Below are positions 13,860 through 13,918 of a stretch of 13,918 nucleotides of DNA, in pieces; position 1 is the first letter of the stretch, and each line of letters starts with the position of its first letter. A model generated the notes under the pieces. It made no database searches, was not told the DNA's origin, and worked only from the letters and a program-made list of their open reading frames with translations. The position numbers were made by a program, and so were the translations under genes. The DNA comes from Treponema sp. UBA3662 (GTDB lineage: Bacteria > Spirochaetota > Spirochaetia > Treponematales > Treponemataceae), in contig DFJV01000131.1 in assembly GCA_002373205.1 (NCBI GenBank), positions 1 to 13,918 on the forward strand, in the 5' to 3' direction.

Positions 13860-13918
13860 TTTTCCTTCCTAAAAAAGCAGGCCAGTGGCCTGTCGCCATA
13901 ACAACTGGTTGTACCGCA
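13860..13918 (-). other. Linker at window edge with TTGTTAT core
   Basis: The minus strand reads GGTACAACCAG-TTGTTATGG (core 13904-13898), again an AAC box followed by a TTGTTA core, ahead of the HEAT-repeat gene. The left part lies outside the window. Confidence 0.3.
13871..13892 (-). terminator. Terminator-like hairpin before the HEAT-repeat gene
   Basis: CAGGCC-ACT-GGCCTG (13892-13878) is a perfect 6-bp GC-rich stem with a 3-base loop. One C and then six T (13876-13871) follow. It sits 11 bases before the ATG at 13859, so it would stop transcripts arriving from the upstream gene or act as an attenuator. It could instead be part of a cassette-junction structure. Confidence 0.55.

Overview
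The window looks like a spirochaete chromosome, most likely a Treponema. The clues are the order rpsP-khpA-rimM-trmD-rplS followed by a FliK/YlqG-like gene, a three-gene (split alpha subunit) transhydrogenase, and moderate GC in the core with very AT-rich accessory genes. The assignment rests on gene order and protein character only; no database search was possible. Every gene I can support lies on the minus strand, so the region reads right to left.

Layout, left to right. (1) 1-3480 is a ribosome-biogenesis operon with its own promoter (3448-3476): rpsP, khpA, rimM, trmD, rplS, then a strong intrinsic terminator. The 5' 821 bases of a gene follow, cut by the window edge; it resembles the FliK-like hook-length/YlqG family and ends, as far as visible, in near-perfect 18-bp repeats encoding a GDQVL(P/T) hexapeptide. 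(2) 3477-3907 holds no gene. It has a GC-rich degenerate intergenic repeat and a small inverted repeat. (3) 3908-7029 is the proton-translocating NAD(P) transhydrogenase operon pntAA-pntAB-pntB with a clear promoter, a leader of about 160 nt that can fold into a compact three-way junction, and a strong terminator. (4) 7067-13918 is an AT-rich accessory block of nine genes on one strand: a secreted protein with an F5/8-type-C-like domain, a VapC-type toxin with its ribbon-helix-helix-like antitoxin and a two-site operator, a probable WapI-like immunity protein, two small secreted proteins, a two-helix membrane protein, a DUF4304-like protein and a secreted HEAT-repeat protein.

The accessory genes are separated by GC-richer linkers, several of which carry a TTGTTA core just before the next gene or an AACAA core just after the previous stop. 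That polarity is what an integron cassette array would show (attC sites), and a chromosomal integron is known in Treponema denticola. Here the sites are irregular or incomplete, so this is a hypothesis. If it is right, the integrase should lie to the right of the window. The block ends only 37 bp upstream of the pnt -35 element, a sharp boundary between accessory and core DNA.

Most unusual signals: the structured pnt leader, the integron-like linkers, the toxin-antitoxin operator overlapping promoter and ribosome binding site, and the hidden FliK-like gene starting 11 nt behind a terminator.
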